DNA of 64,000 bases from Phenylobacterium immobile (ATCC 35973) (GTDB lineage Bacteria > Pseudomonadota > Alphaproteobacteria > Caulobacterales > Caulobacteraceae), in assembly GCF_001375595.1 (NCBI RefSeq), contig NZ_CVJQ01000003.1, forward strand, positions 1-64,000, in the 5' to 3' direction. The notes under the pieces were generated by a model that was not told the DNA's origin, searched no databases, and saw only the letters and a list, made by a program, of their open reading frames with translations. Shown piece after piece: positions 8,917 to 18,037 of the stretch. The translations under genes were made by a program, and so were the position numbers. Positions within the stretch are counted from its first letter, which is position 1. The number at the start of each line of letters is the position of its first letter.

Positions 8917-10020
8917 ATGTCTGCATCCCTCAGCGAAACCGGATCGCGCCTGTCGATCCGCATGCCCTTCGACATGCACCACCATGTGCGCGGCGGAGAG
9001 ACCTTGAAGATCGTCGGTGAGATGCTCGCCCAAAGGTTCGCCGGCGCGATCATCATGCCAAACACCCAACCGCCGATCACCACGGCCGCGATGGTCGAGG
9101 CTTATCGCGCGGAGGTGATCGCCGCGACGGGGCCGAGCTTCCAGCCGCTGATGACCCTCTATCTAACCGACACGCTGGACCCGGCGCAGGTGCGGCTGGC
9201 CCGCACCCATCACGGACTGGCCGGGATCAAATATTATCCGCGCGGCCTGACGACCAACAGCGACAGCGGCGTCGCCAATCCTGCCTCGCTCTGGACCGCG
9301 GGCTCTACGCCATTTGAGGTGCTACGCACACTTGCGGACCTCGACGCCGTGCTTTTGCTACACGCGGCCGACGGCTTCGCCGCGGACGGTTCGGAGTTGG
9401 ACCCGTACGATCAGGAGACCCATTTCGTTCGCGAGACCCTGCCGCGGATTGTCGAGGCCCACCCGGCGCTGAAGATCTCGGTTGAGCACCTTTCGACTAA
9501 GGAGGGCGCGGCCTTCATGAGCGCGAACCAGTCGGCGCACCTAGGTTGCTCGCTAACCGCCCAGCACTTGCTGCTCGACCGACGCGACGTTCATCGAGGC
9601 GGTTTCCGCCCGCACATGTCGTGGTGGCCGATCATCCAGCGCGAAGAGGACAAGCTGGCCCTTCGCGACCTGGCCGCCTCCGGCTCGCCCTTCGTCTGGC
9701 TGGGCAGCGATTCCGCGCCGCACCCGATTGGCAAGAAGGAAACCGACTGCTGCGCCGGCGGCGTGATGATGGTCCACGCCGGTATTGAGCTCTATGCCGA
9801 AGCCTTCGACCTGATGGGCGCCTTGGACCGCTTCGAGGCCTTCGCCGCGCTGAACGGTCCGCGATTCTACGGTGTGGCGCCATCCGATCGGACCATCGAT
9901 CTGGTGCGGGAAGACTGGGTGGTGCGCCAGACCTTCCACATCACGTCGGACGAACCGCGTATGGACGAAATCCGGCCCTTCCGCCTGGGCGAGAAGGTGG
10001 CCTGGAAACTCGCGGCCTAA
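8917..10020 (+). CDS. pyrC: Dihydroorotase, homodimeric PyrC type
   Basis: The 367-residue amidohydrolase matches E. coli-type (class II) dihydroorotase, which cyclises carbamoyl-aspartate in pyrimidine synthesis. Metal and catalytic residues appear complete: His21 and His23 in the first motif, the carboxylated Lys105 in Gly-Ile-Lys-Tyr-Tyr-Pro, His149, His191 in Val-Glu-His-Leu-Ser-Thr-Lys, and Asp265 in Gly-Ser-Asp-Ser-Ala-Pro-His. Alphaproteobacteria usually carry other PyrC types as well, and the neighbours here are catabolic. It could therefore be a second copy or act on a related cyclic amide. Confidence 0.85.
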   Translation: MSASLSETGSRLSIRMPFDMHHHVRGGETLKIVGEMLAQRFAGAIIMPNTQPPITTAAMVEAYRAEVIAATGPSFQPLMTLYLTDTLDPAQVRLARTHHGLAGIKYYPRGLTTNSDSGVANPASLWTAGSTPFEVLRTLADLDAVLLLHAADGFAADGSELDPYDQETHFVRETLPRIVEAHPALKISVEHLSTKEGAAFMSANQSAHLGCSLTAQHLLLDRRDVHRGGFRPHMSWWPIIQREEDKLALRDLAASGSPFVWLGSDSAPHPIGKKETDCCAGGVMMVHAGIELYAEAFDLMGALDRFEAFAALNGPRFYGVAPSDRTIDLVREDWVVRQTFHITSDEPRMDEIRPFRLGEKVAWKLAA

Positions 10021-10037
10021 GGTCTTCGACGCGCGGC

Positions 10038-11035
10038 GATCATACCGCGCCTTCCGGCGCCGCCGAAGCCTCAGCCGGCTTGGCTCGGCTGCAGGCGAAT
10101 CTCACCCGCTACGGGTTGACAGCGGATGTCTCTCGCATCGACGTCGTAGTCGGCGCCGTCGATAGCCCCTTGCTGGGCCTGGACGAAGCCCAATGGCTGG
10201 ATCTCGCCCGCGACATCGACGTGAGCGTCGACGCCGCGGCCAGCGTAAGCTTCCTGGCGCCGCTCAGCGGGCTCCTGGCCATCAACGTTGGCGGGCCGCT
10301 CAATCTGCTGCGGCTGGCGGCCGCCGTCAGACCCAAGCCGGTGCACCTGTCCTCGTCCTCCTCGGTGTTCAACGCGGCGGCCTATACAGGCGCGGCGACG
10401 GCCTTCGAGGATCCCTTGGTCGGCGACGGCGAGGGCTTCCGCGGCGGCTACCCGGCGTCAAAATGGATCGCCGAACGGCTGAGCGACCTGGCGCGCGCGC
10501 GGCTGGAACGTAACGACCCACCGGCTGGGATATCTCTGGGGCGACACACGGACAGGGCGTAGCAAGCCGGACGACGCACTCACGCTGAACGTCCGGGCGT
10601 GCCTGATGCTGGGCAAGGCTCAGGACTTCGACGTCTTGATGCATATCACACCTGTCGACTTCGCCGCGGCGGCGATGGCTGAGATCGCAATGACGACCGC
10701 GCACGCCAATCGTCACTATCACGCTCACCGACGCCCCGATCACCTGGCGCGCGTTCATGCAGGGCTTGCAGGCGCACGGCCATCCGATCCAACTCGTCAC
10801 TTACGGCGCCTGGCACGGCGGCCTCCGCGAACTGCTGCCGACCCATCGCGAGTTCACAGCCCTGACGCTAAGCGCCTCCCTGGATCCCGGGCGGGGCGCG
10901 ACGACCAATATTTCGCGCCTGCATTTCGACACCTCGCACCTGCGTCGCGCCTTGGAGCCCGCAGGCCTGGCCTGCCCGCCGATGGATCAGCAACTGATCG
11001 GCGTCTACGCCGACGCCATGGCGCACCCGACGTAG
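10038..11035 (+). pseudogene. Decayed thioester-reductase (NAD-binding, CAR/Lys2-type) domain
   Basis: The readable protein is spread over three frames. Frame A (10038-about 10520) matches the middle of a thioester-reductase Rossmann domain (Gly-Leu-Ala-Arg-Leu-Gln-Ala-Asn-Leu; Gly-Gly-Tyr-Pro-Ala-Ser-Lys-Trp with the Tyr/Lys pair). Frame B (about 10525-10722) continues with Gly-Asp-Thr-Arg-Thr-Gly-Arg-Ser and Ile-Thr-Pro-Val-Asp-Phe. Frame C runs to the stop at 11035. The N-terminal Gly-x-x-Gly-x-x-Gly nucleotide motif is absent, so the 5' part is deleted and two frameshifts follow. Such domains release acyl thioesters as aldehydes from carboxylic acid reductases or peptide synthetases. No intact partner is nearby. 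Confidence 0.8.
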
Positions 11036-11126
11036 ACGAACATGCAGCGAGGGCCCCAAAGGCCGCATTTTGCGCTAAGGCCCCATGTCGCGCGGTGGGC
11101 GCGGCCTTGATTAGCGGAGCGGCGCC

Positions 11127-11309
11127 ATGGCGGGGCTGAAGGACAAGCGCGGCTTTATCGACACTGAGCGGCTCGATTTGTCTGAGCGCAAGGCGGTCGA
11201 ATACTGGATGAAGCGCTGGGGCGTGACGCGCGACCAGATCACCGCGGCCCACCGCAAGGTCGGCCGGCTGACCAAGGACATCGCGGCCGAACTCGGCAAG
11301 AAGCGCTGA
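11127..11309 (+). CDS. DUF3606-type small protein
   Basis: This 60-residue basic protein has the pattern of DUF3606: Arg-Leu-Asp-Leu-Ser-Glu-Arg-Lys-Ala-Val-Glu-Tyr-Trp, then a Gly-Val-Thr-Arg-Asp-Gln turn and a second helix ending in Lys-Lys-Arg. GGAG lies seven bases before the ATG. The function of the family is unknown; members are common in alphaproteobacteria. It stands alone between a pseudogene and a convergent GntR gene. Confidence 0.82.
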   Translation: MAGLKDKRGFIDTERLDLSERKAVEYWMKRWGVTRDQITAAHRKVGRLTKDIAAELGKKR

Positions 11310-11351
11310 GGCGCAGGCTAACGGCTTCGTCGCGCCGGCGGAGGCGCAAGA

Positions 11352-12158
11352 TCAGGCTCCCGTCGCCTCGATCTTGTCAGCCTTCTGCGTACGCCGACGA
11401 CGAGTGCGGATCCGGTAGCGAAATCGGTCCGGGTGGTAATAGCCGATGAGAATCTGGACGAGCTCGCCTCTGGGCCCGCCGATCAGGCGCTGCAGCTTCA
11501 GAAGCGGCGCGCCGATCGCCGTCTCCAACGCCGAGGCGATGTGCGGCGCCGCCGCCGTGGACGACAACCATTCCTCCGAGCCCCGCATCGGAACGCCGAT
11601 GCGTGCGAACAGCGGCTCCATCGGCGTCGTCGCCAAATCCTCATCGGTATAGAGGTTGGCGATATGCAGGGGGACGAACGTCACCAGATAGGCCAAGGGG
11701 CTGCCCGCGACGCGGCATCGACGCACCGCACGCTGCACGCCGGCGCCGTTGGCAAGCTTCAGGGCGGTGGCGATTTCGTCCGGCGCCGGGACGACCGCCA
11801 CCTCGAGCAACTCCAGCGTTGTTTCGAAGCCTTCAATCTGCGGGCTGTCGGCCAGATCGTCGAACGAAGCGATGACGACCGGTAGCGGCTGTGCGCCTGA
11901 GACATAGGTTCCCCTGCCCTGATAGCGGGCCACCAACCCCTCGTTCACGAGTTCCTTGAGCGCGCGTTTGATCGTGATCGCCGAGACGCCGAACACACGG
12001 CAGAGCGCGGGCTCGCTAGGCAACAGGGAATAGGGACCGATGCGGCCGCTCTTGATGCGCTCTCGAAGCACCAAGTAGATCTGATCGTAGAGGGGCGTCG
12101 GGAGGTTCGCGTCCAGCCGGTAAGGCCGCAGCGTCGCAACCCATGCATTCTCGTCCAT
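11352..12158 (-). CDS. GntR-family regulator with UTRA ligand domain
   Basis: The 268-residue protein has an N-terminal GntR winged helix (about residues 18-85, including Leu-Pro-Ser-Glu-Pro-Ala-Leu-Cys-Arg-Val-Phe-Gly-Val-Ser) and a C-terminal UTRA-type effector domain of the HutC/FarR group. Such regulators usually repress an adjacent catabolic or transport gene until a small acid or sugar binds. It is divergent from the MFS carrier at 12437 across a 278-base gap, so that carrier is the likely target. No clear operator palindrome was found in the gap, and the ATG lacks a good ribosome-binding site. Confidence 0.88.
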   Translation of the reverse strand: MDENAWVATLRPYRLDANLPTPLYDQIYLVLRERIKSGRIGPYSLLPSEPALCRVFGVSAITIKRALKELVNEGLVARYQGRGTYVSGAQPLPVVIASFDDLADSPQIEGFETTLELLEVAVVPAPDEIATALKLANGAGVQRAVRRCRVAGSPLAYLVTFVPLHIANLYTDEDLATTPMEPLFARIGVPMRGSEEWLSSTAAAPHIASALETAIGAPLLKLQRLIGGPRGELVQILIGYYHPDRFRYRIRTRRRRTQKADKIEATGA

Positions 12159-12436
12159 GCGTGGGGATCATAGGGCAGATTCCGCGCTGGGTCATGGGAG
12201 AGCCGGTGCGCAGACGAGGGCGCGGAAGCGGCGTTTAGGACGCGGAAGCGCGCAGAGCCCAAATTGCAGACGGCCGAGCTTCCAGGGCGCCCTGAGACAG
12301 GGCGAAACAGTATAAAGTTAGAACATTCGACATCTCGGCTCGACCGCCGCAGGGCGGCGGGACAGCATCGCGACACCTTGAGGCCGCCGCCCGCCGCTGT
12401 GGCGGCGTTTGACAGCCCAGTCTGAGAGAAGGCGCC

Positions 12437-13789
12437 ATGTCCGAGGCTGCAAAAACGGAAGAAGACTTCAAGGGCGTACGCGGCGCTTGGTATGTCGTCA
12501 TCCTGCTCGCAATGGCGAACGGCGTTTCCTTCATGGACCGCGGGTTCGTCGCCCTGGTCATCGATCCGATCAAGCAGACTTTACATGTGACGGACACGCA
12601 GATCGGCCTGATGATCGGTCCGGCCTTCATCATCTTTTACAGCACAGTTTCGTTGCCGATCGCGCAGCTAGCCGACGCCCACAACCGGAAACGCATCATC
12701 CTGGCGGGCATGTTCTTCTGGTCGGCCTGTACGGCGCTGTTCGGCCTGGCCCGCAATTTCGCAACTCTCGGCGTGGCGCGGATGGGGATCGGCCTTGGCG
12801 AAGCCGCACTGGTGCCCGCAGGCGTCTCGATCATCGGCGATATGGTGCCGCGCGCTAAAATCGGCCGCGCGGTCAGCATGTTCACCGCAGGCGGCATCCT
12901 GGGCGGCAGCCTCTCATCCATTCTCGGCGGCTTCCTGATGCTGTGGCTGACGAAGATCGGCGTGATCCACATCCCAGTGTTCGGCGATCTACACCCCTGG
13001 CAAAGCGCGTTCGTGATCATTTCCCTTCCGGGCATCGTCCTGGGCTTTGTGATCATGTTGACCATGCGCGAACCGATGCGCCGCGCGCGCGCGACCGCGG
13101 CGAACAAGCCGAAAACCAGCAGGCAGACGGCCAGGTATCTCTGGACGAACAAGCGCGCCGTGCTCTCGCTGATCCTCGGCTTCGCCTTTATCTCGGGGGT
13201 GTCCAGCGGCGGCGGTTGGACTCCCACCTTCTTTATGCGGACCTACAACCTGTCGCCAGCTACGGTCGGAACGGCGATCGGCTCGATGGCGCTCACCCTT
13301 GGGGTGTTCGGCGCGGTGCTGGGCGGGTGGACCGCTGACCTTCTGCGCAAGCGCGGCCGCGAGGACGCCAATATCCTGGTCGCTGTGGCGGCGATGCTGC
13401 TCATGTTGCCGATGAGCGTCACGATCTTCATGACCAACTACGTCTGGATCGCCTTCTCGCTTATGGCGGGCAAGGTGCTCCTCACATCCATGGCGTTCGG
13501 AGTCGCGCACTCGTGCGTCAGCCTGGCCGTGCCCACGACGATGCGGTCGCAGGCCGTGGCGGTCTATCTGTTGTGCGCCAACTTCTTTGGCATCGGCTTC
13601 GTGCCGCTGCTGATCCCGGTGATGACCGACTATGTCTTCCGTGACCCACTATCGCTTCGATATTCGCTTGCGATGGTCTCGGTTGTCGGCACGCCTATCT
13701 CCGTCGGCCTGCTGCTGATCGCTCGCAGGCCGTTCCTCAGCCATCTTCGCGACCTGGCGGCCCCGGCCCCCTCGCCGGCGGCGGCCTAG
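12437..13789 (+). CDS. MFS transporter, spinster-like family
   Basis: The 450-residue carrier has about 12 membrane segments. It carries the spinster-type Phe-Met-Asp-Arg in the first helix and Ile-Asp-Pro-Ile-Lys-Gln-Thr-Leu in the first loop. It is related to, but clearly diverged from, the carriers at 552 and 43395. GAGAAGG precedes the ATG. It is divergent from a GntR/UTRA regulator and is probably regulated by it. The substrate is unknown; a carboxylate is a guess from the regulator class. Confidence 0.88.
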   Translation: MSEAAKTEEDFKGVRGAWYVVILLAMANGVSFMDRGFVALVIDPIKQTLHVTDTQIGLMIGPAFIIFYSTVSLPIAQLADAHNRKRIILAGMFFWSACTALFGLARNFATLGVARMGIGLGEAALVPAGVSIIGDMVPRAKIGRAVSMFTAGGILGGSLSSILGGFLMLWLTKIGVIHIPVFGDLHPWQSAFVIISLPGIVLGFVIMLTMREPMRRARATAANKPKTSRQTARYLWTNKRAVLSLILGFAFISGVSSGGGWTPTFFMRTYNLSPATVGTAIGSMALTLGVFGAVLGGWTADLLRKRGREDANILVAVAAMLLMLPMSVTIFMTNYVWIAFSLMAGKVLLTSMAFGVAHSCVSLAVPTTMRSQAVAVYLLCANFFGIGFVPLLIPVMTDYVFRDPLSLRYSLAMVSVVGTPISVGLLLIARRPFLSHLRDLAAPAPSPAAA

Positions 13790-13809
13790 GCGCTCGGGGC
13801 CAGGCCGCT

Positions 13810-14640
13810 CTAGGCGGCGACCATCTGCGGCGCGTCCGTCACCTCGTCGGTGATGACCTTGAACTCGGTCAACCAGGCTTGCCCGAAGGTATGCGTCATG
13901 GCCACGTCGGCGGCGTCGCGACCGCGGGCGATGACGATGCGTCCGATCCGCGGCGCATTGTGGCGGGCGTCGAAGGTGTGCCAGCCGCCCTCAAGATAAA
14001 CCTCGAACCAGGCGCTGAAGTCCATGGGCGCGTCGCTGTAGGGCACGCCGATGTCGCCGAGGTAGCCGTTGCAATACCGCGCCGGAATGTTCATCGCCCG
14101 GCACAGGGTGACCGCAAGATGGGCGTAGTCGCGGCAGACTCCGACCTGCTCCTGATGGCCTTCCAGCGCGGTGCGCGTCGGGCGGGCGTGGCGGTAGCCG
14201 AACTGGATGCGCTGGTGGGCGTAGTCGACAATCGCTTGAACGCGCTGCCAGCCGGGCTTGGTCGCGCCGAAGAGCGACCAGGCCAGATTGCTCATCAGGT
14301 CAGTCTCGCAATAGCGGCTCGCGAGCAGGAAGGGGATCGCCTCCGCCGGCAGATCCTCCACGGGGATCTGGCGCGCGTCCCAGTTTTGCCGATCCGGCTC
14401 GCCGCTGTCTTCGATGATAAAGCGCGACGAGAGGACAATCTGCCCGGCGGGCGCGCTCACGCGCGTGACTAGGTTTCCGAACTCGTCGGTCAGCTGGCTG
14501 ATCGGGGCGGGAACGCTCGCCCGCACTTCATCTGGCGACAGCAAATCGCCGCGCCGATCCGGATGCACGCTGAGTTTCAGCAGGATCGGCATGGGCTGCA
14601 GACAGTCGAAGGCGATCTGGTAGCCGGCGTGAATTTTCAT
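13810..14640 (-). CDS. Transglutaminase-like cysteine protein
   Basis: The 276-residue protein has an N-terminal bacterial transglutaminase-associated region (residues 1-110). A transglutaminase core follows, with Cys169 in Gln-Val-Gly-Val-Cys-Arg-Asp-Tyr-Ala-His and Asp224 in Trp-His-Thr-Phe-Asp-Ala-Arg. The His-Ala-Trp motif that normally supplies the catalytic His reads Ser-Ala-Trp here, so His221 or another residue would have to serve. The ATG at 14640 lies about 38 bases downstream of an EcfG-type promoter, which favours it over the longer upstream reading. It is divergent from the catalase gene. The substrate is unknown. Confidence 0.82.
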   Translation of the reverse strand: MKIHAGYQIAFDCLQPMPILLKLSVHPDRRGDLLSPDEVRASVPAPISQLTDEFGNLVTRVSAPAGQIVLSSRFIIEDSGEPDRQNWDARQIPVEDLPAEAIPFLLASRYCETDLMSNLAWSLFGATKPGWQRVQAIVDYAHQRIQFGYRHARPTRTALEGHQEQVGVCRDYAHLAVTLCRAMNIPARYCNGYLGDIGVPYSDAPMDFSAWFEVYLEGGWHTFDARHNAPRIGRIVIARGRDAADVAMTHTFGQAWLTEFKVITDEVTDAPQMVAA

Positions 14641-14678
14641 GAAGAGCTCGAAGTCTGGACGTGGCGCGTTGACCCCCA

Positions 14679-14703
14679 AACCGGCTGAAAGCGCGCCGGT
14701 TCC
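14679..14703 (-). promoter_or_regulatory. EcfG/SigT-type general-stress promoter
   Basis: Reading leftward, GGAAC (14703-14699) is followed after 17 bases by GTT (14681-14679). This fits the alphaproteobacterial EcfG consensus GGAAC-N16/17-GTT. The -10 element is about 38 bases before the transglutaminase ATG at 14640. A stress role would agree with the divergent catalase gene. Transcription from it is inference. Confidence 0.6.
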
Positions 14704-14810
14704 AAACTTCAGTCGTTTATCTGCGAAGCGATCGCCACCAATCGGGGCTGAGTGCGTTGCAGAGCGACCCCATGCCGGGGATGCCAGCCGGGCCTGCTCA
14801 GGATGCCGAA

Positions 14811-16907
14811 ATGACGAAACCCCCCAAGACGCCGTCCGCGCCGATGCAAACGATCGTGGGCGACGGCGGCGAGACGCACCAGACCGCCGCGACTCCGGAG
14901 ACACGAATCACCAGCAACCACGGCGTGCCGGTGAGCGACAACCAGAACTCTCTGAAGGCCGGCGGGCGCGGCCCGACCCTGCTGGAGGACTTCGTCCTTC
15001 GCGAAAAGATTCAGCACTTCGACCACGAGCGCATTCCAGAACGGATCGTCCATGCCCGCGGCTCAGCCGCCCACGGCTATTTCGAGCTGACGGACTCGCT
15101 CGCCGAATTCACCCGCGCCAAGGTCCTGACGGAAGTCGGCGCCAGGACCGAGGTGTTCGTCCGCTTCTCCACCGTCGCCGGCGGCGCGGGTTCGGTGGAC
15201 ACGCCGCGCGATGTTCGTGGCTTTGCGGTCAAGCTCTACACCAAGGAGGGCAACTGGGACCTGGTCGGCAACAATATCCCGGTCTTCTTCATCCAGGACG
15301 CCATCAAGTTCCCCGACCTGATCCACGCCGTGAAGATGGAGGCTGACCGCGGCTATCCGCAGGCGGCCAGCGCCCACGACACCTTCTGGGACTTCATCGG
15401 CCTGATGCCAGAATCCACCCACATGATCATGTGGGCGATGTCTGACCGGACGATCCCGCGTTCGCTGCGGATGATCGAAGGCTTCGGCGTTCATACCTTC
15501 CGGCTGCTGAACGACCAGGACGAGGCGACCTTCGTCAAGTTCCACTGGCGGCCGAAGCTCGGGACGCAATCGACTTGCTGGGACGAGGCCGTGAAGATCG
15601 CCGGCGCCGATCCGGACTACCACCGCCGGGACCTCTATGAGGCGATCGACAGCGGCGCCTTCCCGGAGTGGGAGCTCAGTGTTCAGTTGCTGAGCCAGGC
15701 GGAGGCCGACGCCCTGCCCTTCGACATCTTGGATGCGACCAAGCTCATCCCGGAAGAACTCTATCCCCTGCGCGTCGTCGGCCGCATGGTTCTGGACCGC
15801 AACCCGGACAACTTCTTCGCCGAGACGGAGCAGGTCGCGTTCCTGCCCAGCAACCTGCCGCCAGGCATCGATGTTTCCGAGGACCCGCTGCTGCAAGGCC
15901 GGCTGTTCTCCTACCAGGACACCCAGCTGTCGCGGCTGGGGACGGTGAATTTTCACCAGCTGCCGATCAACCAGGCCAAGGGCTGCCCCTTCCAGAACAT
16001 GCAGCGTGACGGTCAGATGCAGACCCAGGTCTTCAAGGGCCGCGCGAATTATGAGCCCAACAGCCTGGCCGAAGCCGGCGAGGACGGCGGCCCGCGGGAA
16101 GACCCGAAAGGCGGCTATCGCAGCTTCGCCCAGCCCATGGAGGAAACGAAGGTCCGCCTGCGTAGCGAGACCTTCGCCGACCACTACAGCCAGGCCCGGC
16201 TGTTCTATCGTTCGCAGACTGAGATCGAGCAGGCCCACATGGCTACGGCCCTGGTCTTCGAGCTGTCCAAATGCGTCTTCGAGCACGTCCGGCTGCGCGT
16301 GCTGGGCAATCTTCGCAATGTCGACGAGAGCCTGGCCCAGCGCGTGGCCGACGGCCTCGCCATGAAACTCCCCGCGAAGTCAGCCGCGGCGGCCGAACCG
16401 CAGGACATGGACCTCTCCCCGGCGCTGCGGATCGTCGGCAAATATCCGCAGACTCTGGAGGGCCGCGCTGTCGGCGTTCTCGTAACTGACGGCGCTGACG
16501 GCGCGGTCGTCGCCGCGGTGAAGAAGGCCGTCGAAGCCGCCGGCGGCGCCGTGAAGATCATCGCGCCCAAGATCGGCGGAGTGAAGCTCAAGGGCGGCGA
16601 CTTGCTGGCGGTCGACGGCCAGCTGGCGGGCACGCCGTCGGTGCTGTTCGACGCCGTGGCGCTGGTGCTGTCAGAGGCCGGCTGCGCCGAACTCCTTGGT
16701 GAAGGCGCCGCAACCGACTTCGTGAAGAACGCCTTCGGTCACCTGAAGGCCATCGCCTTCACCGCGGAGGCCAAGCCGCTCCTCGACAAGTCCGGCGTGG
16801 AAACCGACCCAGGCGTCGTCGATCTGGCCGAGGGCGCCAAGGCCTTCATCGCCCCGGCCGCAACCCGGCAATGGGCGCGCGAGCCGAAGGTCCGACTGCT
16901 CGCTTGA
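14811..16907 (+). CDS. katE: Large-subunit catalase HPII
   Basis: The 698-residue haem catalase is of clade 2 (large-subunit) size. The catalytic His sits in Val-His-Ala-Arg-Gly, the catalytic Asn in Val-Gly-Asn-Asn-Ile-Pro, and the haem-ligand Tyr in Arg-Leu-Phe-Ser-Tyr-Gln-Asp-Thr-Gln. The last 150 or so residues form the flavodoxin/DJ-1-like C-terminal domain special to HPII. It destroys hydrogen peroxide in the cytoplasm. The ATG at 14811 is chosen because AGGA lies seven bases upstream; earlier in-frame starts lack a ribosome-binding site. It is divergent from the transglutaminase gene. Confidence 0.95.
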   Translation: MTKPPKTPSAPMQTIVGDGGETHQTAATPETRITSNHGVPVSDNQNSLKAGGRGPTLLEDFVLREKIQHFDHERIPERIVHARGSAAHGYFELTDSLAEFTRAKVLTEVGARTEVFVRFSTVAGGAGSVDTPRDVRGFAVKLYTKEGNWDLVGNNIPVFFIQDAIKFPDLIHAVKMEADRGYPQAASAHDTFWDFIGLMPESTHMIMWAMSDRTIPRSLRMIEGFGVHTFRLLNDQDEATFVKFHWRPKLGTQSTCWDEAVKIAGADPDYHRRDLYEAIDSGAFPEWELSVQLLSQAEADALPFDILDATKLIPEELYPLRVVGRMVLDRNPDNFFAETEQVAFLPSNLPPGIDVSEDPLLQGRLFSYQDTQLSRLGTVNFHQLPINQAKGCPFQNMQRDGQMQTQVFKGRANYEPNSLAEAGEDGGPREDPKGGYRSFAQPMEETKVRLRSETFADHYSQARLFYRSQTEIEQAHMATALVFELSKCVFEHVRLRVLGNLRNVDESLAQRVADGLAMKLPAKSAAAAEPQDMDLSPALRIVGKYPQTLEGRAVGVLVTDGADGAVVAAVKKAVEAAGGAVKIIAPKIGGVKLKGGDLLAVDGQLAGTPSVLFDAVALVLSEAGCAELLGEGAATDFVKNAFGHLKAIAFTAEAKPLLDKSGVETDPGVVDLAEGAKAFIAPAATRQWAREPKVRLLA

Positions 16908-16932
16908 CCGGCGCGGCCCTGATCTAGGCGTC

Positions 16933-16960
16933 CGCCGGCCCGAACTCTCCAGGGCCGGCG
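16933..16960 (+). terminator. Hairpin downstream of katE
   Basis: A perfect 9-base stem (CGCCGGCCC / GGGCCGGCG) with a 10-base loop begins 26 bases after the catalase stop codon. No T-run follows, so it is a possible but not classical intrinsic terminator. Confidence 0.4.
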
Positions 16961-17086
16961 CGACGTTGCCGTTGTCGCGGTTGTCCCGCGACACCTTCAT
17001 GGCGAAACGCTGGAGTGGGTTGAGGCGGCGCGTCCGCGAACGGGCCGTTCATCCGGCGTCGGTCAGCCGCAACAGGAGGGCGCCGT

Positions 17087-17632
17087 TCAAGGCGACCTCG
17101 CCGGGGGATCCGCCTGTTGGAGAACTGCAAGATCCTCAGGCGTATTGGCGCCTCGCAGGCGCGGAATCACGTCGAGGGGCGGCTCGAGCGTCCCGAGGCC
17201 CGCAGCCTCGATCAGCCTCAGCAGGCGATCGTTCACCTCCATAGCAACCGGCACGGCGCGGCGATCGATCACCATGGGCAAGGGAAACCCCGCGTAGACC
17301 GCCCCAGGCGAGGGCGCCGCCAGGAGCGGGCCAAGGTCGGCCAGCGTGATCGTCGGGGCGTCCACCGCCAGGATGAGAAAGCGCTCCGCCTGGGTCGGCG
17401 CGGCGGCGGCCGCCAGGACGCCGCCAACGGGGCCTCCGTAGGCCACCGCATCCATGACGAACGGCAGACCGTAGTCGCCGCCGGCGACGATCACGTCGCC
17501 AGCTCCCGCCGCGTCCGCAAGGCGAGCGATCCGGGCGATCGCGGTTTCCCCGTCCCAGGCGATCAGCGCCTTGTCCCGACCCATCCGTTCCGCCCGGCCG
17601 CCGGCCAGGATGATCGCCCTAAGCCTGCTCAC
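17087..17632 (-). CDS. mobA: Molybdenum cofactor guanylyltransferase MobA
   Basis: The 181-residue nucleotidyltransferase starts with the signature [15 protein letters not shown] and has Ala-Val-Asp-Ala-Pro near residue 95. MobA attaches GMP to molybdopterin to make the bis-MGD cofactor of formate dehydrogenase-type enzymes. It starts at GTG 17632, overlapping the TGA of the stub gene upstream (GTGA), so it may be translationally coupled to it. The usual operon partners fdhF and fdhD are missing, as if a deletion has joined their remains to mobA. Confidence 0.85.
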   Translation of the reverse strand: MSRLRAIILAGGRAERMGRDKALIAWDGETAIARIARLADAAGAGDVIVAGGDYGLPFVMDAVAYGGPVGGVLAAAAAPTQAERFLILAVDAPTITLADLGPLLAAPSPGAVYAGFPLPMVIDRRAVPVAMEVNDRLLRLIEAAGLGTLEPPLDVIPRLRGANTPEDLAVLQQADPPARSP

Positions 17633-17790
17633 GCACCCATGCGCTCCGGCTGCGGCTGTTCGAGCAGCAGCGCGCCTTCGGCGGCGAGGCCCCCGCGCAG
17701 CAGATTCTCGACGCCCGACTTGGCCGAGCCATAGCCGCCGGCCGGGCCCTTATAGGGCTTCATCAGAGGGGCCTTGGCGCTCTTGGTCAT
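17629..17790 (-). pseudogene. N-terminal stub of FdhF/YdeP-type molybdopterin oxidoreductase
   Basis: These 53 codons read [13 protein letters not shown] near the start. This matches the conserved N-terminus of YdeP-like oxidoreductase alpha subunits (about 750 residues), which normally continues into a Cys-Pro-Gly-Cys iron-sulfur region. Here the frame stops before any cysteine, and its TGA overlaps the mobA start. The likely history is an internal deletion of a former fdhF-(fdhD)-mobA operon. It could still be translated as a short leader that couples mobA translation. Confidence 0.6.
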
Positions 17791-18037
17791 GGCGTGGTCC
17801 GGTGACGCTGGCTTGCGATGACGCAGCCTATCCGCCCACGATGCCTGCGCCCGCACGCCATGGGAAGATGGAGCGATGGCGGCGCGCCGCTGGCGCGGGT
17901 GCATCGCCCTGGCCGAAGAAACGCCGGTCGCCCTGGTCCAGACGTCGCCAAACACCGGTGACGATGGTCTCGCCTTACGCTCGCCGTGAAGCCTTTGGCT
18001 CGCGCTCGCGTTCCCGGTCCGCCGAGATCGGAGCGCC

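Noticed and set aside
12345..12420. GC-rich inverted repeats in the GntR/MFS divergent gap as operators
   Set aside because: The repeats are made of GCC/GGC runs common in this genome and have no AT-rich symmetrical core typical of GntR sites.
15063..16286. Antisense open frame of about 400 codons across katE
   Set aside because: Catalase motifs on the other strand are unambiguous, and the antisense product has low-complexity shadow composition.
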